From assembly GCA_039679375.1 (NCBI GenBank), contig JBDKVA010000039.1:1-43995 (forward strand): a stretch of DNA of 43,995 nt, written 5' to 3'. This stretch comes from JBDKVA01 sp039679375 (GTDB lineage Bacteria > Bacillota > Clostridia > Acetivibrionales > DTU013). The notes under the pieces were generated by a model. The model was given only the letters and a program-made list of their open reading frames with translations. It did no database searches and was not told where the DNA came from. Each line of letters begins with the position of its first letter. Position 1 is the stretch's first letter. A program made the translations under genes and the position numbers. Below are positions 14,410-21,926 of this stretch, one piece after another.

Positions 14410-17400
14410 CTATTCTTTTACCTGCAAAAGTTCCAGCACGTTACGGCGTGTCGCAATTGCGGAACAGGTCAAAGCGCCGGCAAGGCAGCCTGCAAAGTAT
14501 ATCACAGCAAACAGATGCATCTTCGGCGCAATTTCTGCGAAAACAGGTCCATTGTAAAGCAACAGCCCGCATGCTCCTGCCGCCAGTCCGATTATGCAGA
14601 GGGTTGTCTGTTCGATCGCCAAAATAACGAGAGTAAGCCGTCTTGTCGTTCCAAGCACTCTCATTATGGCAGCCTCCTTTGCTGCTTGGATTATGATCAA
14701 GCCGCCGAGAAGGCCTCCTATCAGCACCGCTGCCGCTGCAACTACCGGAAACAGTTTTTCTAAAAGTCTTAATGTATTTAGCAGATTGTCAATTTTACTT
14801 GTGTCCATAATGAAAGTAATGCGATTTGATAAATGTTTTCCAGCGCTTTCTCCGGTTACCATTCCGGCATAGCTGCGGAATTCATCCGCACGCAAGTTAT
14901 CGGCCAGCGTAAACTCCGCAAGGTCAAGCGGAGCTTCAAATCCGAATATCATAGATGTCCTAAGAGTTCCGGGAGTAAAAACTATCCTGTCATATTTACC
15001 CGAAGGGGTTGTGACAGATCCCGCTATCGTATAATATAATCCTTCATCCATATACTTTTTCTCTATTTCATCTTGATATAACTCCAGTATTTTTTCATCC
15101 AATATTGCTTCTTCAGGATGTTCTGACCTATATTTATTGATATATGAGGATTGTAGATTATTTAGGATCCATGTTCCGGTAACATGAACCTTGTCACCCG
15201 GCTTGAGACCATTCTCTTCCAAAAATTTGCCGCCTGCAATACAGACCTTGCCCAATTCCTTCATACAGGACGCATCGTATCCTTCGGCATAGGCTATTTC
15301 TGCTTCTTCGCCAGTGTAACGTTCTATATCGCTTGTTATAATCAGGTCTGTCCTGGAAGTATTAAAATTAGCAGAATTTCTATATTCGTAATAAGGATCA
15401 ATTACATAACCGGTATTCGTAATCTGTGTAATAGCAGTAAGGGATAACCCGTTTATAAACTTTGCTGTTATAACTGTGCTGTTGCATAAATGAATATAGG
15501 ACTGCCGCATGACCGCAAACTGCCCGACAGCTCCGAATAAAAGAGCTGGCAGTATAATCGACAGCATCGATTTTACTGCAGCCCGCCGAATATGTCTTGT
15601 GATATAACGCAGGACATGCCCGCAGACTCTATTAAAATTGGTCTTTCCTGTCATTTCTCCGGGAGCAGCAGAAATAGAAGCATTCACCATTGAAACATCA
15701 GGAGCAGGGGAAACAGGAGGATGTAACTCCATACTGACATTCGGGACATTTGAATCGAATGTTCCGGAAAGAGCCGCAGATTCTACATAAGCTTTTGTTT
15801 CAGCGTATACCGGCTTTCTATCATCTTGCATACTCTTATTGCTTTGCGCCTGTTTACCGCCACGCGCCTTTCTATTTTGGCTGTTCTGCAAAAGCATAAG
15901 CGGAGGGATGGCGCTTATACGCCTCAGCTCGAATAATGAGAATAATAGCACAAGTAATATTTCGCCTATTATACATCCGGCAGCTGCTGTCAGCGGTATG
16001 GCCGTGTTAACTGCATACCCTTCTATTATTGAAAGGGTATCATTCCCGGCAACGGTATTTGTTGTATAAATCCATGCCGCACAGCTTCCCACGAGTACAG
16101 CAAGTACCGATACGATCATCAGCGGAAGTATGAGAGCCCTTGCCGACACATTTTTCGTTGTACCGAGCGCACGCATTATCGCATACTCTTTTTTCTTTCT
16201 TCCGATAAATAAGAAAACAATAAACCCTGTTGCTACGATAACTGCTCCGGAAAAAACAAGAATTGCAATGTTGGAAAGCTTCATTGACATATTAAATTGT
16301 TCAATAATGCCAGTCCAGCCATCATCATAAAAGATCAGCTTGAGTCCCATTTTTTCGAATGTGTGAGCTTCCTTTCCGATATTTTCGATAAAAGAAGGTA
16401 TATCCCAGGCATTTCCCACTGTAAAACTGAATTCACCCGGTGAAAACACATGACCGTCCTGATTGCTTTCATCCAGCGGAAGCAATGATTTTGGAACAAA
16501 AACAGTGTTTACGGAGTAGCTCCAGTGAGGCTTCTGTAATTGACTCCCCTTACCGTCGGCGTCCATATATATACCAACAATTTCAAGCTCCGCCGTCTCA
16601 TCCGGAGGCGAATACCTTTCATAAGTTGCAGCAACAGCTCCGAGTCCTTTATACTGTTCGAACAGCTCCGTACCAAGCTTCAAAGTAATCTTATCACCTA
16701 ATTCAAGGCTATTTTGGGCGGCAAATTGATTGCTTACTACGCAGACATTTGATTTATTCAAGCTGTCCTCCATTGTCAGTTCACGCCCATTTATCACTGC
16801 CATGTTACCTTCAGCGAACCGCATGATAGAGGACATATCATCTGTATAAACAACATCAAATGTATGCAGATCGGAGTCTGTCAGCTCAATGAGTTCACGA
16901 AGCGGCGCAAACTGTTCGGCTTCAATATAGTTTCCATGCTGCCCTTCAATCGGCTGAACCGCTTCACACCATGGATTTACCAGGTGATCACTTAGGAAAA
17001 ACCGTATTGGATCAACCAGCAGTTCAAATCGCCCGACAAATACATACCTGTTGCCTACAGTAAGGTTCTTTACGTATTCAGTATCACATAAATAGCTATC
17101 ATCATACATTATTAATGTTCTGGATCCGCCAAATCCGCCGCCTGTATATTGTTTAAATTTTTTAGTGTAGGCATGTATTGTAATTTTTTTATTTTCGGGA
17201 AAGCAGGAAGGATCCCCTGCCAGAAGAGTACAATCATTTAGTGCTAATTCATTATAATTATCTCCAAAATATAGTACATTGTATTTTACTTCTGACAATG
17301 TACCCTCAATAACGAAGCGTGCCGTGTAGTTATAATAGTCCTCTCCCTCGTCCAAACGGTAATATTTATCGGAAACACCGGCTGTCATATAGCGGGTACT

Positions 17401-17754
17401 TGAGGCTGTTATATACGGAAGCTCCAATATGAAATCAATTTGTTCCTGTGATAATGGCTGATACCGAAATTTATTAAGATAATTTTCCCGTGCCTCTTCG
17501 GAATAATACTTTGACAGGCGCGGGTCTGCCTTTATATAGAAAGGTTGCCCAGGATATGACTCCAAAGCTGGTACGAGCTCCGCAGAGCCTATGCCGCGGT
17601 ACTCCTGAGCTGCATTTTTGATCTCACGGTTCGTTATTGAATATTCCGCAACACGCGAAAAAAGCGCGAATGTCACCGCGGCAAGCAAAAAAAAGGTAAG
17701 CAGCGTCTTGAACGGGGTACGAAATAGTGTTTTAATTGACAGCGAAGGTCTCAT
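14410..17754 (-). CDS. Giant FtsX/MacB-type ABC permease, two units in one chain
   Basis: A 1114-residue permease about twice the usual size. A first helix (15-35) is followed by an external domain of roughly 450 residues, then three helices near 490, 541 and 585; a Pro/Ser-rich linker (about 630-700) joins a second half with a helix near 728, another external domain of about 250 residues, and three helices near 998, 1045 and 1078. Both halves carry the FtsX signature ahead of the second helix (KKEYAIMRALGTTKNV and AKEAAIMRVLGTTRRL), proving internal duplication. It would form the whole transmembrane unit with two copies of the ATPase encoded next. The large outer domains suggest handling of extracellular peptides or envelope signals. 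It is the first gene of the operon. Confidence 0.93.
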   Translation of the reverse strand: MRPSLSIKTLFRTPFKTLLTFFLLAAVTFALFSRVAEYSITNREIKNAAQEYRGIGSAELVPALESYPGQPFYIKADPRLSKYYSEEARENYLNKFRYQPLSQEQIDFILELPYITASSTRYMTAGVSDKYYRLDEGEDYYNYTARFVIEGTLSEVKYNVLYFGDNYNELALNDCTLLAGDPSCFPENKKITIHAYTKKFKQYTGGGFGGSRTLIMYDDSYLCDTEYVKNLTVGNRYVFVGRFELLVDPIRFFLSDHLVNPWCEAVQPIEGQHGNYIEAEQFAPLRELIELTDSDLHTFDVVYTDDMSSIMRFAEGNMAVINGRELTMEDSLNKSNVCVVSNQFAAQNSLELGDKITLKLGTELFEQYKGLGAVAATYERYSPPDETAELEIVGIYMDADGKGSQLQKPHWSYSVNTVFVPKSLLPLDESNQDGHVFSPGEFSFTVGNAWDIPSFIENIGKEAHTFEKMGLKLIFYDDGWTGIIEQFNMSMKLSNIAILVFSGAVIVATGFIVFLFIGRKKKEYAIMRALGTTKNVSARALILPLMIVSVLAVLVGSCAAWIYTTNTVAGNDTLSIIEGYAVNTAIPLTAAAGCIIGEILLVLLFSLFELRRISAIPPLMLLQNSQNRKARGGKQAQSNKSMQDDRKPVYAETKAYVESAALSGTFDSNVPNVSMELHPPVSPAPDVSMVNASISAAPGEMTGKTNFNRVCGHVLRYITRHIRRAAVKSMLSIILPALLFGAVGQFAVMRQSYIHLCNSTVITAKFINGLSLTAITQITNTGYVIDPYYEYRNSANFNTSRTDLIITSDIERYTGEEAEIAYAEGYDASCMKELGKVCIAGGKFLEENGLKPGDKVHVTGTWILNNLQSSYINKYRSEHPEEAILDEKILELYQDEIEKKYMDEGLYYTIAGSVTTPSGKYDRIVFTPGTLRTSMIFGFEAPLDLAEFTLADNLRADEFRSYAGMVTGESAGKHLSNRITFIMDTSKIDNLLNTLRLLEKLFPVVAAAAVLIGGLLGGLIIIQAAKEAAIMRVLGTTRRLTLVILAIEQTTLCIIGLAAGACGLLLYNGPVFAEIAPKMHLFAVIYFAGCLAGALTCSAIATRRNVLELLQVKE

Positions 17755-17941
17755 TTTTTCACATCCTATAACCTGTTACAAAATAAGCAACTCATAAAAT
17801 ATGGTAAATGATTATATGTTATTTGTCAAATAATCTATTTTTTATAACATGTTGGAATTTGTCGTTTTTTTGTAGTTTTATTGCTATCCCTGTTTTCACA
17901 ATAAGCATAAATTCATTCGGGGAAATACCTTTTACAGGCAT

Positions 17942-17990
17942 AAAAAAGCTCTTATGCATTATGATTCTGATAAACATATACATAAGAGCT
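17942..17990 (-). terminator. Intrinsic terminator of yebC
   Basis: AGCTCTTATG (17947-17956) and CATAAGAGCT (17981-17990) are perfect 10-bp arms. On the minus strand the hairpin runs into six U residues. It starts about 45 bases after the yebC stop. The rest of 17755-17941 is A+T-rich and probably holds the promoter of the permease operon, which I cannot place. Confidence 0.75.
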
Positions 17991-18036
17991 GCAGTGTATA
18001 CAAAAATTTAAATGCTGTCAATTCTTAATCAGGCTT

Positions 18037-18768
18037 TTACTCCTCCTGATCCCAGTTATGCCAGACGTTCTGGACGTCGTCCATATCCTCGAGGTTCTCG
18101 ATCAGTCTATCCATCATCTCGATCTGCTTCGGGTCGGTTAGTCTCGTAGTTGTAACCGGCAGCATCGATACCTCGGCTTCCATGAATTCATAGCCTTTTG
18201 CTTCCAATGCTTCTCTGACCTTCGAGAAATCATTCGGGTCAGTTGTAATCTCAAAGTAGTCCTCTTCGGTTGTAAAGTCCTCCGCACCGGCATCGAGCGC
18301 TTCCATCATAAGGTTGTCTTCAACGATTTTACCGTCTTGTTCTATCAGTATAACGCCTTTCTTATTGAACATGAATGATACGCTGCCGGTCTGCCCGAGA
18401 TTGCCTCCGAACTTGTCAAAGTAATGCCTGATATCGCCGGCTGTCCTGTTACGGTTGTCCGTCGCCGCTTCGACGATGACTGCCACACCGCCCGGGCCAT
18501 AGCCTTCGTAGCCGATTTCCTCATAATTGTTGCCCTCGCCCTCACCGGCAGCCTTCTTTATACTTCTCATTATATTATCATTCGGCATATTGGATGCCTT
18601 GGCTTTGGCAATGACATCCTTCAGTCTGGAATTGGCTTCTGGATTGGCTCCGCCTGATTTGACGGCGATGGCCAGTTCCCTTCCAAGCTTTGTGAACACC
18701 TTACCGCGCTGTGCGTCCGACTTGCCCTTTTTGATTTTAATATTTGCCCATTTTGAATGGCCCGACAT
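18037..18768 (-). CDS. yebC: YebC/PmpR family protein (TACO1-like)
   Basis: A 243-residue, full-length member of the YebC family: MSGHSKWANIKIKKGKSDA at the N-terminus, the GPGGVAVIVEAATDNRNRT segment and the SVSFMFNKKGVI segment. Family members are described as DNA-binding regulators and, more recently, as translation factors acting on ribosomes stalled at proline runs; which applies here is open. GGAGGGATATTT precedes the ATG. It is a single gene, not beside ruvC as in many bacteria, and ends in a clear terminator. Confidence 0.96.
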   Translation of the reverse strand: MSGHSKWANIKIKKGKSDAQRGKVFTKLGRELAIAVKSGGANPEANSRLKDVIAKAKASNMPNDNIMRSIKKAAGEGEGNNYEEIGYEGYGPGGVAVIVEAATDNRNRTAGDIRHYFDKFGGNLGQTGSVSFMFNKKGVILIEQDGKIVEDNLMMEALDAGAEDFTTEEDYFEITTDPNDFSKVREALEAKGYEFMEAEVSMLPVTTTRLTDPKQIEMMDRLIENLEDMDDVQNVWHNWDQEE

Positions 18769-18948
18769 AAATATCCCTCCAGTATATGCAGCTTCATTTC
18801 CGTATTGCGGAAATATGTTTACATTTCTGCTATATAAATATAAAATAATATTTGGTATTTTATGGCATTGCTTATTTTTTCAGGAAACCATAAAACCTGC
18901 AAATACATAATACCATATACTGTTTAAAATATAAAGGGTGGGCTTTAC

Positions 18949-19896
18949 ATGGAAATAAATTTTTTATTGATAGTAAATGCGGTCATCATCTTTCTGCTAT
19001 TATCCATATGCATTTTTTTGTTACGTACATACAGTAAGACGAAACGAGAATACATAAAAAACGAAAAACGCCTTACGGATCAATTGAATTCCGAAATGGA
19101 ATATGGCAGAAGAAAATCCGAATTCTTTTCCAATATGGTCCATGAACTGAAAACTCCGCTTAGCGTCCTGCTGGGAGCCGTACAGCTAATGGAGCTGAAA
19201 AAGATCGATTCGGCGGATTTTGAAAACAATTTCCTTAAAAATATGAAGATTATAAAATGCAACTGTTACAGAATGCTGCGCCTTATAAATAATCTGCTGG
19301 ATCTGACAAGGTTCGAGGAAGGCTACCTGGAGTTGAGGCCTGTCAATTGCGATCTGAACCTTTTGCTTGATGAAATCATACAATCTGTTATGCCTTATGC
19401 GGTCCAGCGAAAACTCGATCTGCGTTTCGACAGGCCAACTGAAGCCGTTGTCTCAGCGATCGATTTAGAAAAGATGGAGCGGATAATGCTGAATTTATTA
19501 TCGAATGCCATCAAATTCACCAATCCAGGTGGAGTCATTACCGTATCCTCTTATACATCCGGAGACCGGATCTTTATTTCGGTGAAGGATTCCGGCTCCG
19601 GTATCCCTATAAAAAATCAAGAGGAAATATTCGACCGGTTCAGGCAATTGGAGAATAGCGGCTCCGTCAATAATAAGGGCAGCGGCATCGGGCTTTCGCT
19701 GGTCAAATCCTTTGTTAACCTTCACCATGGCAATATACGCGTAATCAGTGAGGAAACGCGGGGAAGTGAATTTATCATAGACCTTCCCGCGCAAAATAGC
19801 GATGAAACCGTAAAACATATGCCGGCAGAGCATTGCAGCCAATTCACTGAGGAGGTAAAAATCGAGCTTTCCGACCTTCATACCGCAGCATTATGA
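18949..19896 (+). CDS. Orphan membrane sensor histidine kinase
   Basis: A 315-residue kinase with a single N-terminal membrane helix (residues 5-26), no extracellular domain and no PAS or HAMP domain, then HisKA (FFSNMVHELKTPLSVLLG, phospho-His65) and HATPase: N box NLLSNAIKFTNPG, G1 VKDSGSGIP, F box DRFRQLE, G2 GSGIGLSLVKSFV. No response regulator is adjacent; in spore formers such orphan kinases often feed Spo0A, which is only an inference here. GGGTGG lies upstream of the ATG. The C-terminal 25 residues beyond the kinase core are not conserved-looking. Confidence 0.93.
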   Translation: MEINFLLIVNAVIIFLLLSICIFLLRTYSKTKREYIKNEKRLTDQLNSEMEYGRRKSEFFSNMVHELKTPLSVLLGAVQLMELKKIDSADFENNFLKNMKIIKCNCYRMLRLINNLLDLTRFEEGYLELRPVNCDLNLLLDEIIQSVMPYAVQRKLDLRFDRPTEAVVSAIDLEKMERIMLNLLSNAIKFTNPGGVITVSSYTSGDRIFISVKDSGSGIPIKNQEEIFDRFRQLENSGSVNNKGSGIGLSLVKSFVNLHHGNIRVISEETRGSEFIIDLPAQNSDETVKHMPAEHCSQFTEEVKIELSDLHTAAL

Positions 19897-19977
19897 TACC
19901 GTTGGATTTATATGATTTTTAAGCTCGTCATAATGGCAGCATCCGGTACATTCTGCCATTCTGAGCACAGCAAAGGA

Positions 19978-20367
19978 TCACGCAAGAGCCACAAGCACGC
20001 AGGACTGAACTATATTAAGGCCCTTTGAAGCGGCGAATTCCAGCAGCTCGTCGTCATATGTCCCTGGCTGGAACCATATGTTTTCAATGCCCAGCCTTGC
20101 GGCCTCCTCCAATATAGGCCTGCCTCTCTTCGGTGAGACCACCATATCGACCACCTCGGGTTTTTCAGGCAGCGAACCAAGATCCTTATAGCATAAGCGG
20201 CCTTCAATACTTTCATACATCGGATTCACCGGGTAAACCGTATAACCGGCCGACAGCAGCTTCCGGAATATTTTATTGCCATACTTTTCAGGATCTTCAT
20301 TGGCTCCTGCAACAGCCCAGATCTTTTTCTCAAGCATCTTTTCAATCTCCCGCTTCTCACCTGTCAT
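19978..20367 (-). CDS. CoA-binding protein, YccU type
   Basis: A 129-residue Rossmann-fold protein of the CoA-binding/YccU family: IWAVAGANEDPEKYGNKIF, YTVYPVNPMYESIEG, DMVVSPKRG, IENIWFQPGTYDDELLEFA and IVQSCVLVAL. It is believed to bind CoA or a related nucleotide, with no known reaction. The start could be ATG 20367, which keeps the family's usual helix REIEKMLEKK, or ATG 20337 with GGGAG nine bases ahead. It follows yigZ on the same strand, across a G-rich tandem repeat. Confidence 0.88.
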   Translation of the reverse strand: MTGEKREIEKMLEKKIWAVAGANEDPEKYGNKIFRKLLSAGYTVYPVNPMYESIEGRLCYKDLGSLPEKPEVVDMVVSPKRGRPILEEAARLGIENIWFQPGTYDDELLEFAASKGLNIVQSCVLVALA

Positions 20368-20433
20368 ATATTACCTATCACCTTTCCCTGTTTATATCAA
20401 CCTGCCGCTTTCCAATTTCCGCCTGCAGCATCC

Positions 20434-20489
20434 CATCACTCACCTCTCACCTCCCGCGTCCCACATCCCACCTCTCACCTCTCACTTCC
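20434..20489. repeat. G-rich short tandem repeat between yigZ and the CoA-binding gene
   Basis: Imperfect 7-8-base units on the minus strand, GTGAGAG and GGTGAGAGGTGGGA, repeat about seven times. The yigZ stop codon lies inside the array (AAGTGAGAGG). Many GTGAG/GGTGAG units look like ribosome-site cores. Slippage here could alter the distance between the two genes. Confidence 0.6.
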
Positions 20490-21114
20490 CGCTCCGTATG
20501 TACTCCTTTTCTCCGGCAAACAGGATGACTCTGGCGTTTGTGGCCTCGGTCAGCAACGCGGAAAAGGCTTCAAAGTCATCCACCGGCACATATACGCACA
20601 TTTCAACATCCTGCGCATAAACCGTGTCCTTCACCCTATAACCCTTCGAAGCAACAATGGCCTGCACTTTTCCAAGCAGCGGGTAATCAAGAGCAATTTC
20701 AGCCTTCACACAAAGCTGCATCCTGATAATACCGGCTGCATCGATCCCCATGGCCGCGCACCTGCCATATACCCTGACAAGGCCTGACGCGCCAAGCAGC
20801 GTTCCGCCGAAATACCGCGTCACGACGACCGCCGCATCCTGCACCCCTGACTTTTTTATTGCCTCCAGCGCCGGCAGTCCGGCAGTGCCCGAGGGCTCGC
20901 CGTCATCGCTGAACTTCTGCATCAAATTATTACCGCATATATAGTATGCATAAACATTATGCGTTGCATTCCAGTATTTCGCCTTTAAACCGTTAATGAA
21001 GCCATAAGCCTCTTCCTCAGAAGCCACAGGCTTTGCCGTTGCAATGAACCTTGACCTCTTTTCCTCCAGCTCGGCTGTTGCTTCATTTAAAATGGTCAGA
21101 TACTCACTGCGCAT
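20482..21114 (-). CDS. yigZ: YigZ/IMPACT family protein
   Basis: A 210-residue protein of the YigZ family. The N-terminal IMPACT domain holds the typical SRFIATAKPV, KYWNATHNVYAYY, FSDDGEPSGTAGLPAL and VVVTRYFGGTLLGASGLVRVYG. The C-terminal DUF1949 domain holds DYPLLGKVQAIVASKGY. Eukaryotic IMPACT acts on the Gcn2 stress pathway; the bacterial function is unproven. Length is normal for the family. The reading frame ends inside the tandem repeat, so the last residues may vary between strains. The ATG at 21114 is the only good start. Confidence 0.95.
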   Translation of the reverse strand: MRSEYLTILNEATAELEEKRSRFIATAKPVASEEEAYGFINGLKAKYWNATHNVYAYYICGNNLMQKFSDDGEPSGTAGLPALEAIKKSGVQDAAVVVTRYFGGTLLGASGLVRVYGRCAAMGIDAAGIIRMQLCVKAEIALDYPLLGKVQAIVASKGYRVKDTVYAQDVEMCVYVPVDDFEAFSALLTEATNARVILFAGEKEYIRSGK

Positions 21115-21138
21115 CTTCTGCTCCTCTCAAATAAATTT

Positions 21139-21290
21139 CGAGGGCGTCGAGCCCCGCTCATAGTACATTTCGCTATACGAAATTTCCTGTCGTGATTGTC
21201 GCTCAGCGAAATCACTTATTTGGCCGAATTTGTTTCGCAAATGGCCTGGAAAACAAATGATAGCAGATTTCCTGCTATCATTTGTTTATC
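21139..21290. repeat. Cluster of nested short palindromes
   Basis: Four or more hairpins in 150 bases: GGGCGTCGAGCCC near 21143 (family B core), ATTTCGCTATACGAAAT near 21167, GTGATTTCGCTGAGCGACAATCAC read on the minus strand near 21192-21215, GGCCGAATTTG/CAAATGGCC near 21222-21246, and a perfect 16-bp stem 21251-21266/21272-21287 that ends in TTTGTTTT on the minus strand and may terminate the Nudix gene. No ORF. Confidence 0.6.
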
Positions 21291-21349
21291 ATTATAAAAT
21301 AAAATAATTCCGCCATCCAAATAATATTGCGTAATGCCAACCCTATATC

Positions 21350-21775
21350 CTAAACGGCTACAGAGGTAATCTCCTTGTACATCCTGTAGGACAGGTTTAA
21401 AAGAGCCTTATCCTGGCTGTAGGTTACCAGCTTCATGGCCTCCTCAATTTCAAAATACCCCGCATCCATTATTTTTCCTTGATCATTGATTTTAAAGTAA
21501 TTGTTATTAGATTTCATGATGTACCAGATAATTTTGTTGCAGACCGGTTTCTGACGTGTTACGGAAAAGAACTCATAATTTGTGTGCCCAGCTGTAGAAA
21601 TGATTTCCGAAGCAATGTCCGCTTCCTCTTTGACTCTCCTTAATGCTACTTCATTTGGTAATTCACCGTTGCGTATTACTCCCTTCGGAAAGCCCCACTC
21701 GTCTTTCTCATTTCTGATGAGAAAAGCTTTGCTCCCGCAGAAGACAATGCCTCCTGCACAGTTTCTGACTAACAT
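21350..21775 (-). CDS. Nudix hydrolase family protein with altered Nudix box
   Basis: A 141-residue Nudix-fold protein. The box reads G-x5-E-x7-RRV-x-EE-x-D-I (GVIRNGELPNEVALRRVKEE), where the consensus is REU-x-EE-x-G-U: the metal-binding EE pair is kept, but RE is RR and the Gly is Asp. Upstream KDEWGFPKG is typical. It probably hydrolyses a nucleoside-diphosphate derivative, but the changes could lower activity. I place the start at ATG 21775, with AAGGAAGGG just ahead; the eleven upstream codons have no ribosome site. It lies 150 bases downstream of hflX on the same strand. Confidence 0.85.
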   Translation of the reverse strand: MLVRNCAGGIVFCGSKAFLIRNEKDEWGFPKGVIRNGELPNEVALRRVKEEADIASEIISTAGHTNYEFFSVTRQKPVCNKIIWYIMKSNNNYFKINDQGKIMDAGYFEIEEAMKLVTYSQDKALLNLSYRMYKEITSVAV

Positions 21776-21926
21776 ATTAAGATCCCTTCCTTTCAGACGG
21801 ATTGCCACCTCAATACTTATATGGGCATATCCGTTATTTACTATTATGATATCCTATTTTCAGAATTTATTCAACTTTCACAAAGTATCATAAAATATTT
21901 TCCTGTCAGTTTAGGAACAGTACTCA

